Below are positions 1 to 7,451 of a DNA stretch of 18,714 nt, piece after piece (position 1 is the stretch's first letter; every line of letters starts with the position of its first letter). Under the pieces are notes generated by a model. That model worked only from the letters and a program-made list of their open reading frames with translations, ran no database searches and had not been told where the DNA came from. This stretch comes from Candidatus Sigynarchaeota archaeon (GTDB lineage Archaea; Asgardarchaeota; Lokiarchaeia; Sigynarchaeales; Sigynarchaeaceae), in contig JAUQYW010000460.1 in assembly GCA_030587525.1 (NCBI GenBank), positions 1 to 18,714 of the forward strand, written 5' to 3'. The position numbers were made by a program, and so were the translations under genes.

Positions 1-1305
1 ATCGCAAGCAACGAGCATTTCTTGGTGCAAAAGCTGAATGAACTTGGTATGCTTTATTGTCGATCGGATTTCTTTGAAGATGCGATACTTGACCTCGCGG
101 AACGAATGGTAGGCTTACGAGCCGTGCCGGAGATACCGGCCACTGCTATTATATACACTAATGCATCCACGGAAGCGCGGGAAAAAGCGATTGTCCAAGA
201 CCAGGACGAGGCTGCATCGTGTTTTAATGAGGGCATCGCGAAGTACCACCAGCAGCAATATACCGAGGCGATAGCGAGCATGGCAAAAGCGAGGGATTTG
301 AATCCAAAATGGGCCACCACGTGGCATTTTCTCGCGTGCTTCTACCAGCACGAAGGTGAGCTCGATCAAGCCATGGCTTGCTGCATCAAGGCATTGGAAT
401 TGGACCCGAGGCTCGCTGTTTCTCTTAACGTTGAAGCGTCGGTTCACTTGAAGCGAGGCGAATTCGACGGCACGATCGATTGCTGCAAGAAAGCACTTGA
501 GCTCGACCCCGGGCTCGGTTTGTCCTGGAAACTTCTTGGCCACGCGTACAGCAAGAAAAACTTGAACGACGAGGCCATCCAGTGTTTTAATCGGGCGCTG
601 GCTCTTGACCCGAACGACGTGGAAGCCTGGTACACCCTTGGCACGCTCTTCGTCAAGAATCAAGATGCAGGCGAGGCGACGCGATGCTTTACAAAAGCGA
701 TCTCGCTGAAAAGTGACCACGCTCCTTCCTTGAGGGCACTCGCGGAGGTGAAACGCGAGCCTGTGAAGGTCGTTCAGGTGAAGGCCGCCGCGACAACGGA
801 AGTGTCGACGATGGAGCCGAAAGCCATGCTGCCAGGCCTCGCGCCGCCTTTTGCACCGTATGATGGCGTGGAACCATATCTTTTCGTCAGCCACGCCGTG
901 GCCGATCGAGCGGATGTATATCCAATCATCGAGCATCTGCACAAGGAGGGCATCCGCATCTGGTTCGACCAAGGTGTACCTTCTGGCGAGGCATGGTGGG
1001 ACATGATCGACGACAGGATCAAGCACTGCGCGACGTTCATGGTATTCCTGTCCCAGAACGCCATTTCCGAGCCGTACATCCTCGGCGAGATCGTGCTCGC
1101 CAAGCGTCGCCTCGAGAAGGAGGAAATCCGGTTCATTCCCGTGTTTCTCAACCCGCTAGAGCTTCCCACGCAGATTGGCTTGATCATCCGGAACATCCCG
1201 CCCGTCGTGAACCAGGGGAGCAATAACCGCCAATTCATGGAAAGAGTGCTCCGGAGCATTGTCGATGCGGTTCGGCTCGGCCGGCGGGGAGCAAAGCATT
1301 CTTGA
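1..1305 (+). CDS. TPR-TIR domain protein (5'-truncated)
   Basis: The reading frame is open to the window edge, so the true start is probably upstream; the first in-frame start candidates are TTG at 22 and GTG at 25. Numbered from 22, five 34-residue TPR units lie at about 62-95, 96-129, 130-163, 164-197 and 198-231, each ending in an L-D/N-P type turn. The residues before them look like an earlier degenerate TPR. A linker at about 240-280 leads to a TIR domain (about 284-395) with the strand YLFVSH, the WFD motif after it, and E356 in SEPYILGE at the place of the catalytic glutamate of NAD-cleaving TIRs such as SARM1. The TPRs probably bind a partner or self-assemble and the TIR could hydrolyse NAD+ or act as an adaptor. 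The domain call is firm; NADase activity is inferred. A SIR2-like remnant lies 1.6 kb downstream. Confidence 0.88.
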   Translation: MASNEHFLVQKLNELGMLYCRSDFFEDAILDLAERMVGLRAVPEIPATAIIYTNASTEAREKAIVQDQDEAASCFNEGIAKYHQQQYTEAIASMAKARDLNPKWATTWHFLACFYQHEGELDQAMACCIKALELDPRLAVSLNVEASVHLKRGEFDGTIDCCKKALELDPGLGLSWKLLGHAYSKKNLNDEAIQCFNRALALDPNDVEAWYTLGTLFVKNQDAGEATRCFTKAISLKSDHAPSLRALAEVKREPVKVVQVKAAATTEVSTMEPKAMLPGLAPPFAPYDGVEPYLFVSHAVADRADVYPIIEHLHKEGIRIWFDQGVPSGEAWWDMIDDRIKHCATFMVFLSQNAISEPYILGEIVLAKRRLEKEEIRFIPVFLNPLELPTQIGLIIRNIPPVVNQGSNNRQFMERVLRSIVDAVRLGRRGAKHS

Positions 1306-1560
1306 TATGCTCGATTTATGAATAATGATAAAATTTTCTGGGAAACTTGATGCGTTGTTTTCATTTCGCGTGTTCATTATATTCATTCATTTTTGAAAAA
1401 AGATCCATTTTTAATTCAAATTATTAAAATCTTTGTAATTAATTGCAGAGATCTTGCACGCTGTATAGATCACAACATTTTTCGGAACATGACGTGTTTT
1501 TTCATATCACGATAATTGATAAAAAATCATGACAAACAACAAATGAAAATGAAAGACACG

Positions 1561-2613
1561 TCAAGGAAGCAACCGGTCCATCCATTCCTTGCATTTCTCG
1601 ATCTTCTTGGATGCGGTGCCCGCATACCCGTGATCGAGCAATTCCTCTTGTATCAACTTGGCCTTGTACACGCGCTCGTAGGCTTTCCGAGCCTCGCCCG
1701 ATTTCTCTAGCACTTTCGCCTCCTCGATGTATGCCGTGTAGATCTCGTTCAGGTTCTTGGCAAGGCGGGCGACCTCGTCGTTGACATACTCGTTCATTTC
1801 CTCATCTTGCAGCACCAAGCCAGCCAAGAACGTGGGGACGGCGTCCATGTTAAAGTTCGTCTTGATCGACACCTCGTGCACACTGCAAATGCGACCCATC
1901 ACGGTCTCGATGCCTAGCGCGGCCTTGATGGCTTCGAGGCGCCGTGCTTCGGGCAAGTCGACCTTGTTCGATAGCAAGAGCAAGGGTTTACCCTTGGCCT
2001 CGGGGCGGTTCAAGATTGACCAAAGCGCGTCCCGCGCTTCGATCAGCCGTGCCACGTCGGACGCATCGACGACGAACACGAGCACGTCGGGATCCTTCCA
2101 ATACGTCATCCACGCGGAACGGAAGGCTTGCTGTCCCCCGAGGTCGTTGAACTCGAGGCTAATGCGTCCCAGGACGATGCGTGAAACGTTAATGCCAAGG
2201 GTCGGCGTGTGATCGAAGTATTTTTCTTGCTGCAAGTAATCGACCAGCGTCGTCTTTCCCGCGCGGTCAAGCCCGAAGATGAACAGGGATAACTTCTTTT
2301 GTGGTGGCAGAGTCTTTCCGGCCTGGGCGGGCTTCTGCGTTCGCAACCTGGATAACAAGGATTGCTTGGGTGTCCCGGCTTTCTTCTTGCCCTCGTCCTC
2401 CATCTTCTTTTCTGCTTTGGAAATGAGTTTCTCGAGATTCTTGGCATCTTTCTCGTCGACTTTTATGCCTTTCTTGGCCATCTCGTCCAGGACTTTCTTT
2501 GCCAAGGTAAAGGCAGACAAAGCAGGATAATACTTCTCGCTGTCAAGTGCTTGCTGCCCGCGCAGCAAGAAGTCCTTGAAACTGGCACTCAAGTGTCCCG
2601 TGTTTCGTTCCAT
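1561..2613 (-). CDS. Arf-like small GTPase with helical N- and C-terminal extensions
   Basis: A 350-residue protein whose central domain (about 105-265) has all the GTPase boxes: G1 GLDRAGKTT at 114-122, the switch I threonine T138 in TPTLG, G3 DLGGQ at 157-161 including the Arf-type catalytic glutamine, G4 NKVD at 206-209 and a G5-like S-I-K at 239-241. DxGGQ and TPTLG point to Arf/Arl/Sar rather than Ras/Rab. Residues 8-70 form a helical pair resembling a TPR or MIT-like hairpin, followed by a basic linker; residues 275-350 form another helical, charged region. The Arf N-terminal myristoylation helix is not visible. It probably acts as a GTP-regulated switch on membranes or cytoskeleton; the extensions may be built-in effector or regulatory modules. 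ATG at 2613 is chosen because a TATA-like box lies 24-32 nt upstream. Asgard genomes are known to be rich in such GTPases. Confidence 0.92.
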   Translation of the reverse strand: MERNTGHLSASFKDFLLRGQQALDSEKYYPALSAFTLAKKVLDEMAKKGIKVDEKDAKNLEKLISKAEKKMEDEGKKKAGTPKQSLLSRLRTQKPAQAGKTLPPQKKLSLFIFGLDRAGKTTLVDYLQQEKYFDHTPTLGINVSRIVLGRISLEFNDLGGQQAFRSAWMTYWKDPDVLVFVVDASDVARLIEARDALWSILNRPEAKGKPLLLLSNKVDLPEARRLEAIKAALGIETVMGRICSVHEVSIKTNFNMDAVPTFLAGLVLQDEEMNEYVNDEVARLAKNLNEIYTAYIEEAKVLEKSGEARKAYERVYKAKLIQEELLDHGYAGTASKKIEKCKEWMDRLLP

Positions 2614-2636
2614 GAGAATTCACACTTCATTTGGCT

Positions 2637-2645
2637 AATATATCT
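2637..2645 (-). promoter_or_regulatory. TATA-like box of the Arf-like GTPase gene
   Basis: On the minus strand an AGATATATTA element lies about 24-32 nt before the ATG at 2613. That is the usual archaeal TATA-to-start distance if the mRNA has almost no leader. No Shine-Dalgarno sequence precedes the ATG, which agrees. Confidence 0.5.
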
Positions 2646-2749
2646 AATTTTAACTTCAAGTCTTCAAAAAACTGACGGGAGATATTCATTTTTATGTTCT
2701 AACTTTTGTTTTAACTTGAAATATAATAAAAATTCCTAAGCAAATTTTC

Positions 2750-2815
2750 AGTTTCGAACCGGAAACTATTTTTCTCGGGCGATTTCAGCTCGCCATTCGA
2801 ACATGGGAACGAATG
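2750..2815. other. Cluster of three small stem-loops
   Basis: Three perfect inverted repeats follow each other: AGTTTC/GAAACT (2750-2755 and 2762-2767, 6-nt loop, then five T on the plus strand), GGCGA/TCGCC (2778-2782 and 2790-2794, 7-nt loop) and CATTCG/CGAATG (2794-2799 and 2810-2815, 10-nt loop). They lie between the divergent GTPase gene and the SIR2-like remnant. They could be a terminator, a leader structure or part of a small RNA. The stems are short, so chance cannot be excluded. Confidence 0.35.
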
Positions 2816-2861
2816 GTGTAAGATCCAACTTCATTAAGCTATAGACCTATTCTAAAGTAGT

Positions 2862-3227
2862 ATGTCATCATCCTATCTACTTCCTCTTGGCTTGAAGACC
2901 CCGGAATCTTTATTTCGGAGTCCATTCCCGTTAACCTTCATCGTAGGTGCGGGTATTTCCATGGATGGGCTCATCCAACAGTATGCTCAATATTTTGCGA
3001 ATTTGGTCGATGTCTCGCAATTTGAAACCGCCAAGTCCATTGTCGAATCTTGCTTTTCATTCATTCCCGAATGATCTACGGGATTTGCTTTTCATGTCTA
3101 TATTAATTTGGTTCATCGGACTGCATGTGAGGTGCTTATCCGAAACGAGTAAATTCCCGCACTTGACTTTTTCAATGTTACCTCAGATCTACACACTTTC
3201 CTACCGAAGTTTTGGGATTGCATTTAA
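2862..3227 (+). pseudogene. Decayed SIR2-like (NAD-binding) gene
   Basis: The ATG at 2862 opens a frame whose residues 20-45 include LTFIVGAGISMDGL. The GAG-I-S motif after a hydrophobic strand is the NAD-binding loop of SIR2-family proteins. The frame is broken by TGA at 3072 and continues in the same frame with NLVHRTACEVLIRN, which resembles the N-x-x-H-x-x-L-A region after the SIR2 NAD loop. It is broken again by TAA at 3150 and ends at TAA 3225. Two stops in one frame with family-like residues on both sides suggest a dead gene. An alternative frame (2947-3231) is open but does not look like a known family. The motif is seen directly; the family assignment rests on one strong motif and is moderate. 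Confidence 0.45.
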
Positions 3228-3240
3228 ATAAACTCGAATC

Positions 3241-4035
3241 ATGTATCCTTTGTTAGTAAAGGTGGACGACATGGCATATGCGCCTATGGACTCCGGCTCA
3301 TTCCCGATTCTTCCCACGTATCTCGGCGTTGCCGCGTTTTGCATGGTGATGACTGTCTTGCTGCTCAACCGGTGGCGGGAGAGACGTACGAGGCCGCCTA
3401 AATTGCTCTTCTTCGCGTTTTTATCCTACCTAACTTGCATCGTCATGCTCGCGGCGGGGTTTGCCGAGGTCGTCGCGACGGGATTCAAGATGGAGCTCTA
3501 CCGGTTCTCGCTCGCGTTTGGATTTGCCGGCATCATGGCATCGAATTGCTTCTTGATCTTGTTCGCCGCCGATCTGTTCTCGCTCAATGTGAAGCACGCG
3601 TACGTGTACATAGCCATCGATTTAATAACCTCTGTCCTTCTTACCTTGCCGGTGAATCATTATGGCTGGATAGGTACCGAAATCCAGGGGTTCAATCTCC
3701 GGCCGTACTCGTTCGGGGCCATGATGTTCTTTTCCATCGTGATATATCTCCGCATCGGTTGGCACGCTTTCCACGTGAGCAAGAGCGTCGATGATCGGGT
3801 CGGAAAGGCGGGATTCGCCTTCATCGGGTGGTCGCAAGTCTGCTTGATCTTGTTTTTCTTGTTCATCGGGCTCGACATGATCGTCATCGCGGCAACCGAC
3901 GCCACGGGCTACACGGTTTTCAACTTCCTCGGGTGGACTTGTGGGGCTTTTTTCTTCCTTTGCTCCTATCTGGGATTAATAATGCCGGGGTGGCTAAAGA
4001 ACGGCCTAGAGCATGCCAAGCGCAAGAAGAAATGA
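3241..4035 (+). CDS. Seven-transmembrane membrane protein of unknown function
   Basis: A 264-residue protein with seven clear hydrophobic segments, at about residues 22-43, 58-80, 88-112, 120-141, 158-176, 197-222 and 227-248, and a basic C-terminal tail (KNGLEHAKRKKK) that is probably cytoplasmic, placing the N-terminus outside. No catalytic motif, retinal-binding lysine or sensor domain was recognised. The architecture resembles 7TM sensor-like proteins but no family can be named. ATG at 3241 gives the longest form; ATG at 3271 (residue 11) is preceded by AAAGGTGG at suitable spacing and may be the true start. It stands alone: a pseudogene lies upstream and an LRR-gene remnant downstream. 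Confidence 0.8.
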   Translation: MYPLLVKVDDMAYAPMDSGSFPILPTYLGVAAFCMVMTVLLLNRWRERRTRPPKLLFFAFLSYLTCIVMLAAGFAEVVATGFKMELYRFSLAFGFAGIMASNCFLILFAADLFSLNVKHAYVYIAIDLITSVLLTLPVNHYGWIGTEIQGFNLRPYSFGAMMFFSIVIYLRIGWHAFHVSKSVDDRVGKAGFAFIGWSQVCLILFFLFIGLDMIVIAATDATGYTVFNFLGWTCGAFFFLCSYLGLIMPGWLKNGLEHAKRKKK

Positions 4036-4058
4036 AACCCACGTCACTCTTAGTTCAT

Positions 4059-4119
4059 CACGCAAGGCGCGTGTAACGCACGATTGGCACCTAATAAATA
4101 ATAACACTTAAGAAAGTGT
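4059..4119. other. Two small inverted repeats downstream of the 7TM gene
   Basis: CACGC/GCGTG (4059-4063 and 4069-4073, 5-nt loop) lies just after the stop of the membrane-protein gene and could help end its transcript, though no T-run follows. ACACTT/AAGTGT (4104-4109 and 4114-4119, 4-nt loop) lies in the AT-rich stretch before the LRR-gene remnant. Both are short. Confidence 0.25.
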
Positions 4120-4122
4120 ACG

Positions 4123-4228
4123 CGGTTAGGAAATTGATACGAAGATGAATAGGACGAAAGTGCAATATTAAGGCATCTTTCTGTACGAGATCGAACGGGA
4201 TGTGCTGGTCGAGATCGAGGTGGCGATC
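4123..4228 (+). pseudogene. Decayed 5' end of a second LRR-protein gene
   Basis: ATG at 4145 opens MNRTKVQY, a TAA stop, then GIFLYEIERDVLVEIEVAI. This aligns without gaps to the first 28 residues of the intact LRR protein at 8305-9222 (MNRTKVQHQGVELYEVERD...). The first 21 coding bases are identical, and 18 of 22 bases upstream of the ATG also match (4123-4144 against 9223-9244 on the minus strand), so a copy including the 5' leader was once present. After residue 28 similarity stops and AT-rich sequence leading into the toxin-antitoxin pair begins; no LRR units remain. The frame then runs on to TAG at 4319 with no recognisable content. The copy is certainly inactive because of the stop at codon 9 and the missing repeats. 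Confidence 0.85.
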
Positions 4229-4286
4229 TACAAGAGGAAATTAACCAGCAACAAGTATTTTAAACTTAATCCGGATATCACGGTTG

Positions 4287-4502
4287 ATGAAGAAGATGAC
4301 AACTCATCAAAAAACTCATAGTTCAATTAAGGAAGACTTGATGAAATTTCTTACTAATCAGCCTGAAGATGTCACGATAGAGGAAATCATGGATTTTCTC
4401 CATGTAAAGCAACAAATTCTTTCTGGACAAAAGGCATTGCAGGATGGGCATTATTACACGCATGAACAAGCCAAAGAGTTAATGAAAAAATGGCTGGAAT
4501 AA
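4287..4502 (+). CDS. Type II antitoxin paired with a ParE/RelE-type toxin
   Basis: A small, charged, helical protein of about 71 residues containing PEDVTIEEIMDFL and ending in a YTHEQAKELMKKWLE segment. The P-E-D-x-T-x-E-E-I-M core and the THEE/KKWL-like tail are typical of short antitoxins encoded before RelE/ParE toxins; the C-terminal part usually wraps the toxin. Start choice is uncertain: TTG 4284, ATG 4287, ATG 4296 or ATG 4341, the last with AAGGAAG at good spacing. 4287 gives the usual family length. The gene overlaps the toxin by 13 nt, so the two are translationally coupled. Antitoxin and complex normally repress their own promoter; no operator was identified. The pair is AT-richer than its neighbours, suggesting recent transfer. 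Confidence 0.75.
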   Translation: MKKMTTHQKTHSSIKEDLMKFLTNQPEDVTIEEIMDFLHVKQQILSGQKALQDGHYYTHEQAKELMKKWLE

Positions 4503-4777
4503 GATGGTCCCAGCCTGCCATCGATGATCTTGATGATATTGCTCGTTATATTGCACGGGATTCTCCAAAGAATGCCAATTCATTAATCAAAGGCATTTTT
4601 GAGATGGTTGACCACTTAGAAACATCACCTAAGCTTGGCCGGCGCGTAAAAGAATCAGATGACCCCAATTTAAGAGAAATAATTTACAGAAAATATCGGA
4701 TTATCTACCAGATTCATGAAAACCAATTAGAAATTGTTCGTGTAATACATGGAAGCCGAGATTTCTATATCCGTTAA
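4490..4777 (+). CDS. ParE/RelE-family toxin
   Basis: A 95-residue protein with the standard fold order: IRWSQPAIDDLDDIARYIA (strand plus first helix), a second helix ending in L-E-T-S-P-K-L-G-R-R-V, then LREIIYRKYRIIYQI and IVRVIHGSRDFYIR. The S-P-x-x-G-R-x-V-x-E and Y-R-I-I-Y-x-I motifs and the H-G-S-R-D-F ending are characteristic of ParE-type toxins (gyrase poisons in well-studied bacteria) and related RelE-type proteins (ribosome-dependent mRNA cleavage); the target here cannot be told from sequence. It is full length and looks intact. ATG at 4490 lies inside the last codons of the antitoxin, which fixes the start. The transcript converges with the secreted-protein gene 57 nt downstream. 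Confidence 0.9.
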   Translation: MAGIRWSQPAIDDLDDIARYIARDSPKNANSLIKGIFEMVDHLETSPKLGRRVKESDDPNLREIIYRKYRIIYQIHENQLEIVRVIHGSRDFYIR

Positions 4778-4834
4778 ATTATACCAAGAAAACGATAAAT
4801 ATATTGGAAAAATAATAAAAATCCAAGCTTATTT

Positions 4835-6886
4835 TCACGTTTGATCTACCTTAATGCCCTGCGACGAGATATAGGCGTAGAACGAGCCATCGTCCGATAG
4901 TCGCAGCGGCCCGATGGGAACTGCTGAGAGTAATGGGGCGATAGTGTAGTTAGTGCTCCGTTTCGCGATCGAATAATTCATTTTTGCCTCGCCATAATTG
5001 TACATCGCCGAGATCGCGCTGTCGCCGTTTGCGGACAACACGGGGAAGGCATAATTGCCCTCGCTGATAATACGAGTCGTGTTCGCCGTGGCATTATAAA
5101 AACAGAAGCTTGGAGTTGCCACGTCGACATGTTTCATGATGTACACTGCACCAGCCCTCGTGCCCCAGAGTCCATCGAATCTGGTCCCGCTGTCTATCGT
5201 GACAAGTGTCCCCCCGTTCAAGCTCATTATCTTTATATCCGCATCGACTCGAGCAAAGTATGCACGGCTGCTCGAGACCACGCTGGCACCTGCTATCCTC
5301 CCGCCGGCGTCCGATAGCAAGGTCTGCATGTTGATCGTTGAAATCAATGTCCCGCCAGCCAGCGGGAACGATGCAATGCATTCTCGCAAGATGTTCCCGT
5401 GCGTGTCGAAGAATGAGCCCCACGTGAAGAACGTGTTGCTCGAGATCGAGCATTGGGCACCGAAGCGGAAACCCGATACACCTGATGACACGTGATATAG
5501 CTCGCGCACGGTCCCGTTGAAGAGCACCTCGATTAGTTTTGTACCGCCATCGGCAACCACGAATGCGCCGTGCCCAGCAGGAAGGGGCGTAACGCTGGTG
5601 ATGTCATACACCGGTAGATTGATTCTCGTCACGTTCATTTGCACGGAGTCGTTGTAAAGGACGATCAATGCACGATGATAACCAAGAGACTCAACATGCT
5701 CCAAGAGGATGAGGCGCCCTTGATCGGTGACCGTGCATATCGATGCCGTGGACAGGTTCAATGCAGCAACGTCCATCGCGTCCAGGTCAAATCCAGATGT
5801 TATGGCCGGAGCGAGCGCCGGCGTAGCTTTGTCGATCGTGATCGTCGGCAATGGCAAGCCAGCTACCGCGTTCTCGTCCACATTCAAGCCGTTGATGACG
5901 TTCGGGTACCAATCCCACACGGTATAGGTGGTACCATCGCGCACGAACGTGCTCTTGAGATCGTGATGCTGCAGTGAAATACTCGTGATGCCGAGAGATG
6001 CAACGCTCTGGATCTCGGAGGCATTCGCGAACGCATCTTGATTCGTGTCTTGCCACACGTTCAGCCCGCTCAATTCAGCACCTTCAATGGTACCGTTCTT
6101 GTTCGTATCCCTCTGGGCGAGCTTGGAAAACCCGCTGCTCCAGCCATCCGATGACCCGAAGAGTTTACTCCCATCCATATCAAGATCAATCATTGGATTG
6201 AGGGTCGTGAGCAAGCCGTCGCTCTTTCCAAGCCATTCGCAGACCTCGTTCAGGCCATTACCGTCGATGTCGAAAGCTTGGAATGGGCCATGCGATGACG
6301 CGGGATGGGGGCGCCATTCACCGCCAGGAACATCGATGATCCCGTTCCCGTCCAGATCAAGAACGAGCGGTGATGTCGTCAAGAACGAGGATACTTGAAA
6401 CTCGCGCGAGGCTTGTGCTGTTCCGAATTCTATGCCTTGGTCCATCATAGCTCCCCAATTGCGACCGCTATAACTATAGGCGAAATAATTCATGTCGAGC
6501 CCCGGGTTTTCCGTGCGGGTGTCGATTGATGTCGTGGGTAACTGTCCTTGCTTTAACCGGTTGACGTAGTCGTACAACACTTCCGAGAAGAAGTTCTCCT
6601 TCGCTTGGGGATTGCTCGCCAGGTATTTCCATAGGCGAGTTATACGCGATCCGTTCGCACCGAGCGTGTCTGCGACGGACGTCGCCTGAGCAGGGAACGA
6701 TCGATCGAATAGTAACGTGATGCCGAGCGCGTCAGCGGTACTCTCCGGCTCCGAAGTGTTGAACATATACCCGCCTTCTTGCATATAGGCAGGTGTTCTA
6801 GGCTGGCTAATGATGATCATGCCGGTTACAAATGCTCCACCGATGACGGCGAGCACGACAATCGATAAAATGATTTTCGTTTTCAT
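4835..6886 (-). CDS. Secreted, membrane-anchored calcium-binding protein with RTX-type EF-hand-like module and propeller-like C-terminus
   Basis: A 683-residue protein. Residues 1-30 form a signal peptide or anchor (MKTKI followed by a long hydrophobic run). Residues about 172-315 carry acidic loops DLDGNGIID (177-185), DIDGNGLNE (206-214), DLDMDGS (234-240), DTNKNGTIE (260-268) and DTNQDAFAN (280-288), followed by GITSISL. The order SPLVLDLDGNG, then FDIDGNG, KLFG, DTNKNG, L-x-VWQDTN and LGITSISL matches the calcium-binding module found in bacterial RTX/haemolysin-type secreted proteins. The rest (about 350-683) is beta-rich with repeated short strands and may be a propeller. About eleven N-x-S/T sequons fit archaeal surface glycosylation. 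The ATG at 6886 is chosen over a codon 36 nt upstream because GGAGGG lies 9 nt before it. Function is probably cell-surface adhesion or binding. Confidence 0.82.
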   Translation of the reverse strand: MKTKIILSIVVLAVIGGAFVTGMIIISQPRTPAYMQEGGYMFNTSEPESTADALGITLLFDRSFPAQATSVADTLGANGSRITRLWKYLASNPQAKENFFSEVLYDYVNRLKQGQLPTTSIDTRTENPGLDMNYFAYSYSGRNWGAMMDQGIEFGTAQASREFQVSSFLTTSPLVLDLDGNGIIDVPGGEWRPHPASSHGPFQAFDIDGNGLNEVCEWLGKSDGLLTTLNPMIDLDMDGSKLFGSSDGWSSGFSKLAQRDTNKNGTIEGAELSGLNVWQDTNQDAFANASEIQSVASLGITSISLQHHDLKSTFVRDGTTYTVWDWYPNVINGLNVDENAVAGLPLPTITIDKATPALAPAITSGFDLDAMDVAALNLSTASICTVTDQGRLILLEHVESLGYHRALIVLYNDSVQMNVTRINLPVYDITSVTPLPAGHGAFVVADGGTKLIEVLFNGTVRELYHVSSGVSGFRFGAQCSISSNTFFTWGSFFDTHGNILRECIASFPLAGGTLISTINMQTLLSDAGGRIAGASVVSSSRAYFARVDADIKIMSLNGGTLVTIDSGTRFDGLWGTRAGAVYIMKHVDVATPSFCFYNATANTTRIISEGNYAFPVLSANGDSAISAMYNYGEAKMNYSIAKRSTNYTIAPLLSAVPIGPLRLSDDGSFYAYISSQGIKVDQT

Positions 6887-6895
6887 GCTAATATT

Positions 6896-6901
6896 CCCTC
6901 C
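6896..6901 (-). promoter_or_regulatory. Shine-Dalgarno site deciding the start of the secreted-protein gene
   Basis: GGAGGG on the minus strand ends 9 nt before the ATG at 6886. It lies inside the longer frame that would begin at 6922, so it argues for the shorter protein, whose N-terminus is then a clean signal sequence. Confidence 0.7.
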
Positions 6902-7139
6902 ATAAGAATTGGAAACGTGCAATGACCGTGTTTATAACGATATCATAAGAAATTGGGATGAGTTCGTGTATTCTAATTTCGTCGAATCTTTTTCACCAGA
7001 ATCTTTGATGAGCAAGGATATAAATGGTTCGGTAAGCTCGGTCGGAAGCATTGAAACCAAAGAACAAGAAGCAAGTATCGCCTAATTTGCCAAGGACTTA
7101 ATAAAATGAGAGAAGATTAAAAAAACTACAAATAGTTGT

Positions 7140-7451
7140 TTACAAAGTCATAGTTCGAAGCATTCTGGATCCAGCAGACCTGTAGAGCGCTTGCACAAGG
7201 CCATCGTGGTTCCGGGCAGCAGTTTCTTCGAGCCGAGCGAGGAAATCTGACAACTTGTTGAAATCGTTGAAGTACTGGACGATGCCGTTCGTGACGATTT
7301 TCACGCCAGGCGTGCCTGATTCGATGTAGGCGTAGATGCCCCCATATTTCGCCGAATGTTTACAATAGCAGATCTGACTTTCGTCAGACTTCAACCGCCA
7401 AAAACCATGCTCTTTTCTCAAATACTTTCCGAACATTCCAGTTGTGTTCAT
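7140..7451 (-). CDS. Small protein of unknown function
   Basis: A 103-residue ORF, not assigned to a family. It has a basic N-terminus (GKYLRKEHGFWRLK), two cysteines in ICYCKH, a strand-rich middle (GGIYAYIE, VKIVTNGIVQYF) and a helix (NKLSDFLARLEE). The last 25 residues are low in structure and may be a frame extension. The ATG overlaps the stop codon of the 59-residue ORF upstream (ATGA), the usual sign of translational coupling. It may also be the tail of one broken gene covering 7140-7780 on this strand. Amino-acid composition looks coding, but with no homologue recognised the call is moderate. Confidence 0.5.
   Translation of the reverse strand: MNTTGMFGKYLRKEHGFWRLKSDESQICYCKHSAKYGGIYAYIESGTPGVKIVTNGIVQYFNDFNKLSDFLARLEETAARNHDGLVQALYRSAGSRMLRTMTL

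Noticed and set aside
115..1026. Long minus-strand frame opposite the TPR-TIR gene
   Set aside because: The plus-strand frame has clear TPR and TIR motifs; the opposite frame is rich in R, H and C with no domain, as expected of a shadow.
2750..2767. GTTTCGAACC, resembling a tRNA T-arm
   Set aside because: No acceptor, D-arm or anticodon arm fits around it.
6905..7081. Plus-strand frame of about 58 codons between the secreted-protein gene and the small ORFs
   Set aside because: Composition is vaguely protein-like, but it has only a TTG start, no ribosome site, overlaps the leader of the divergent gene and shows no motif.
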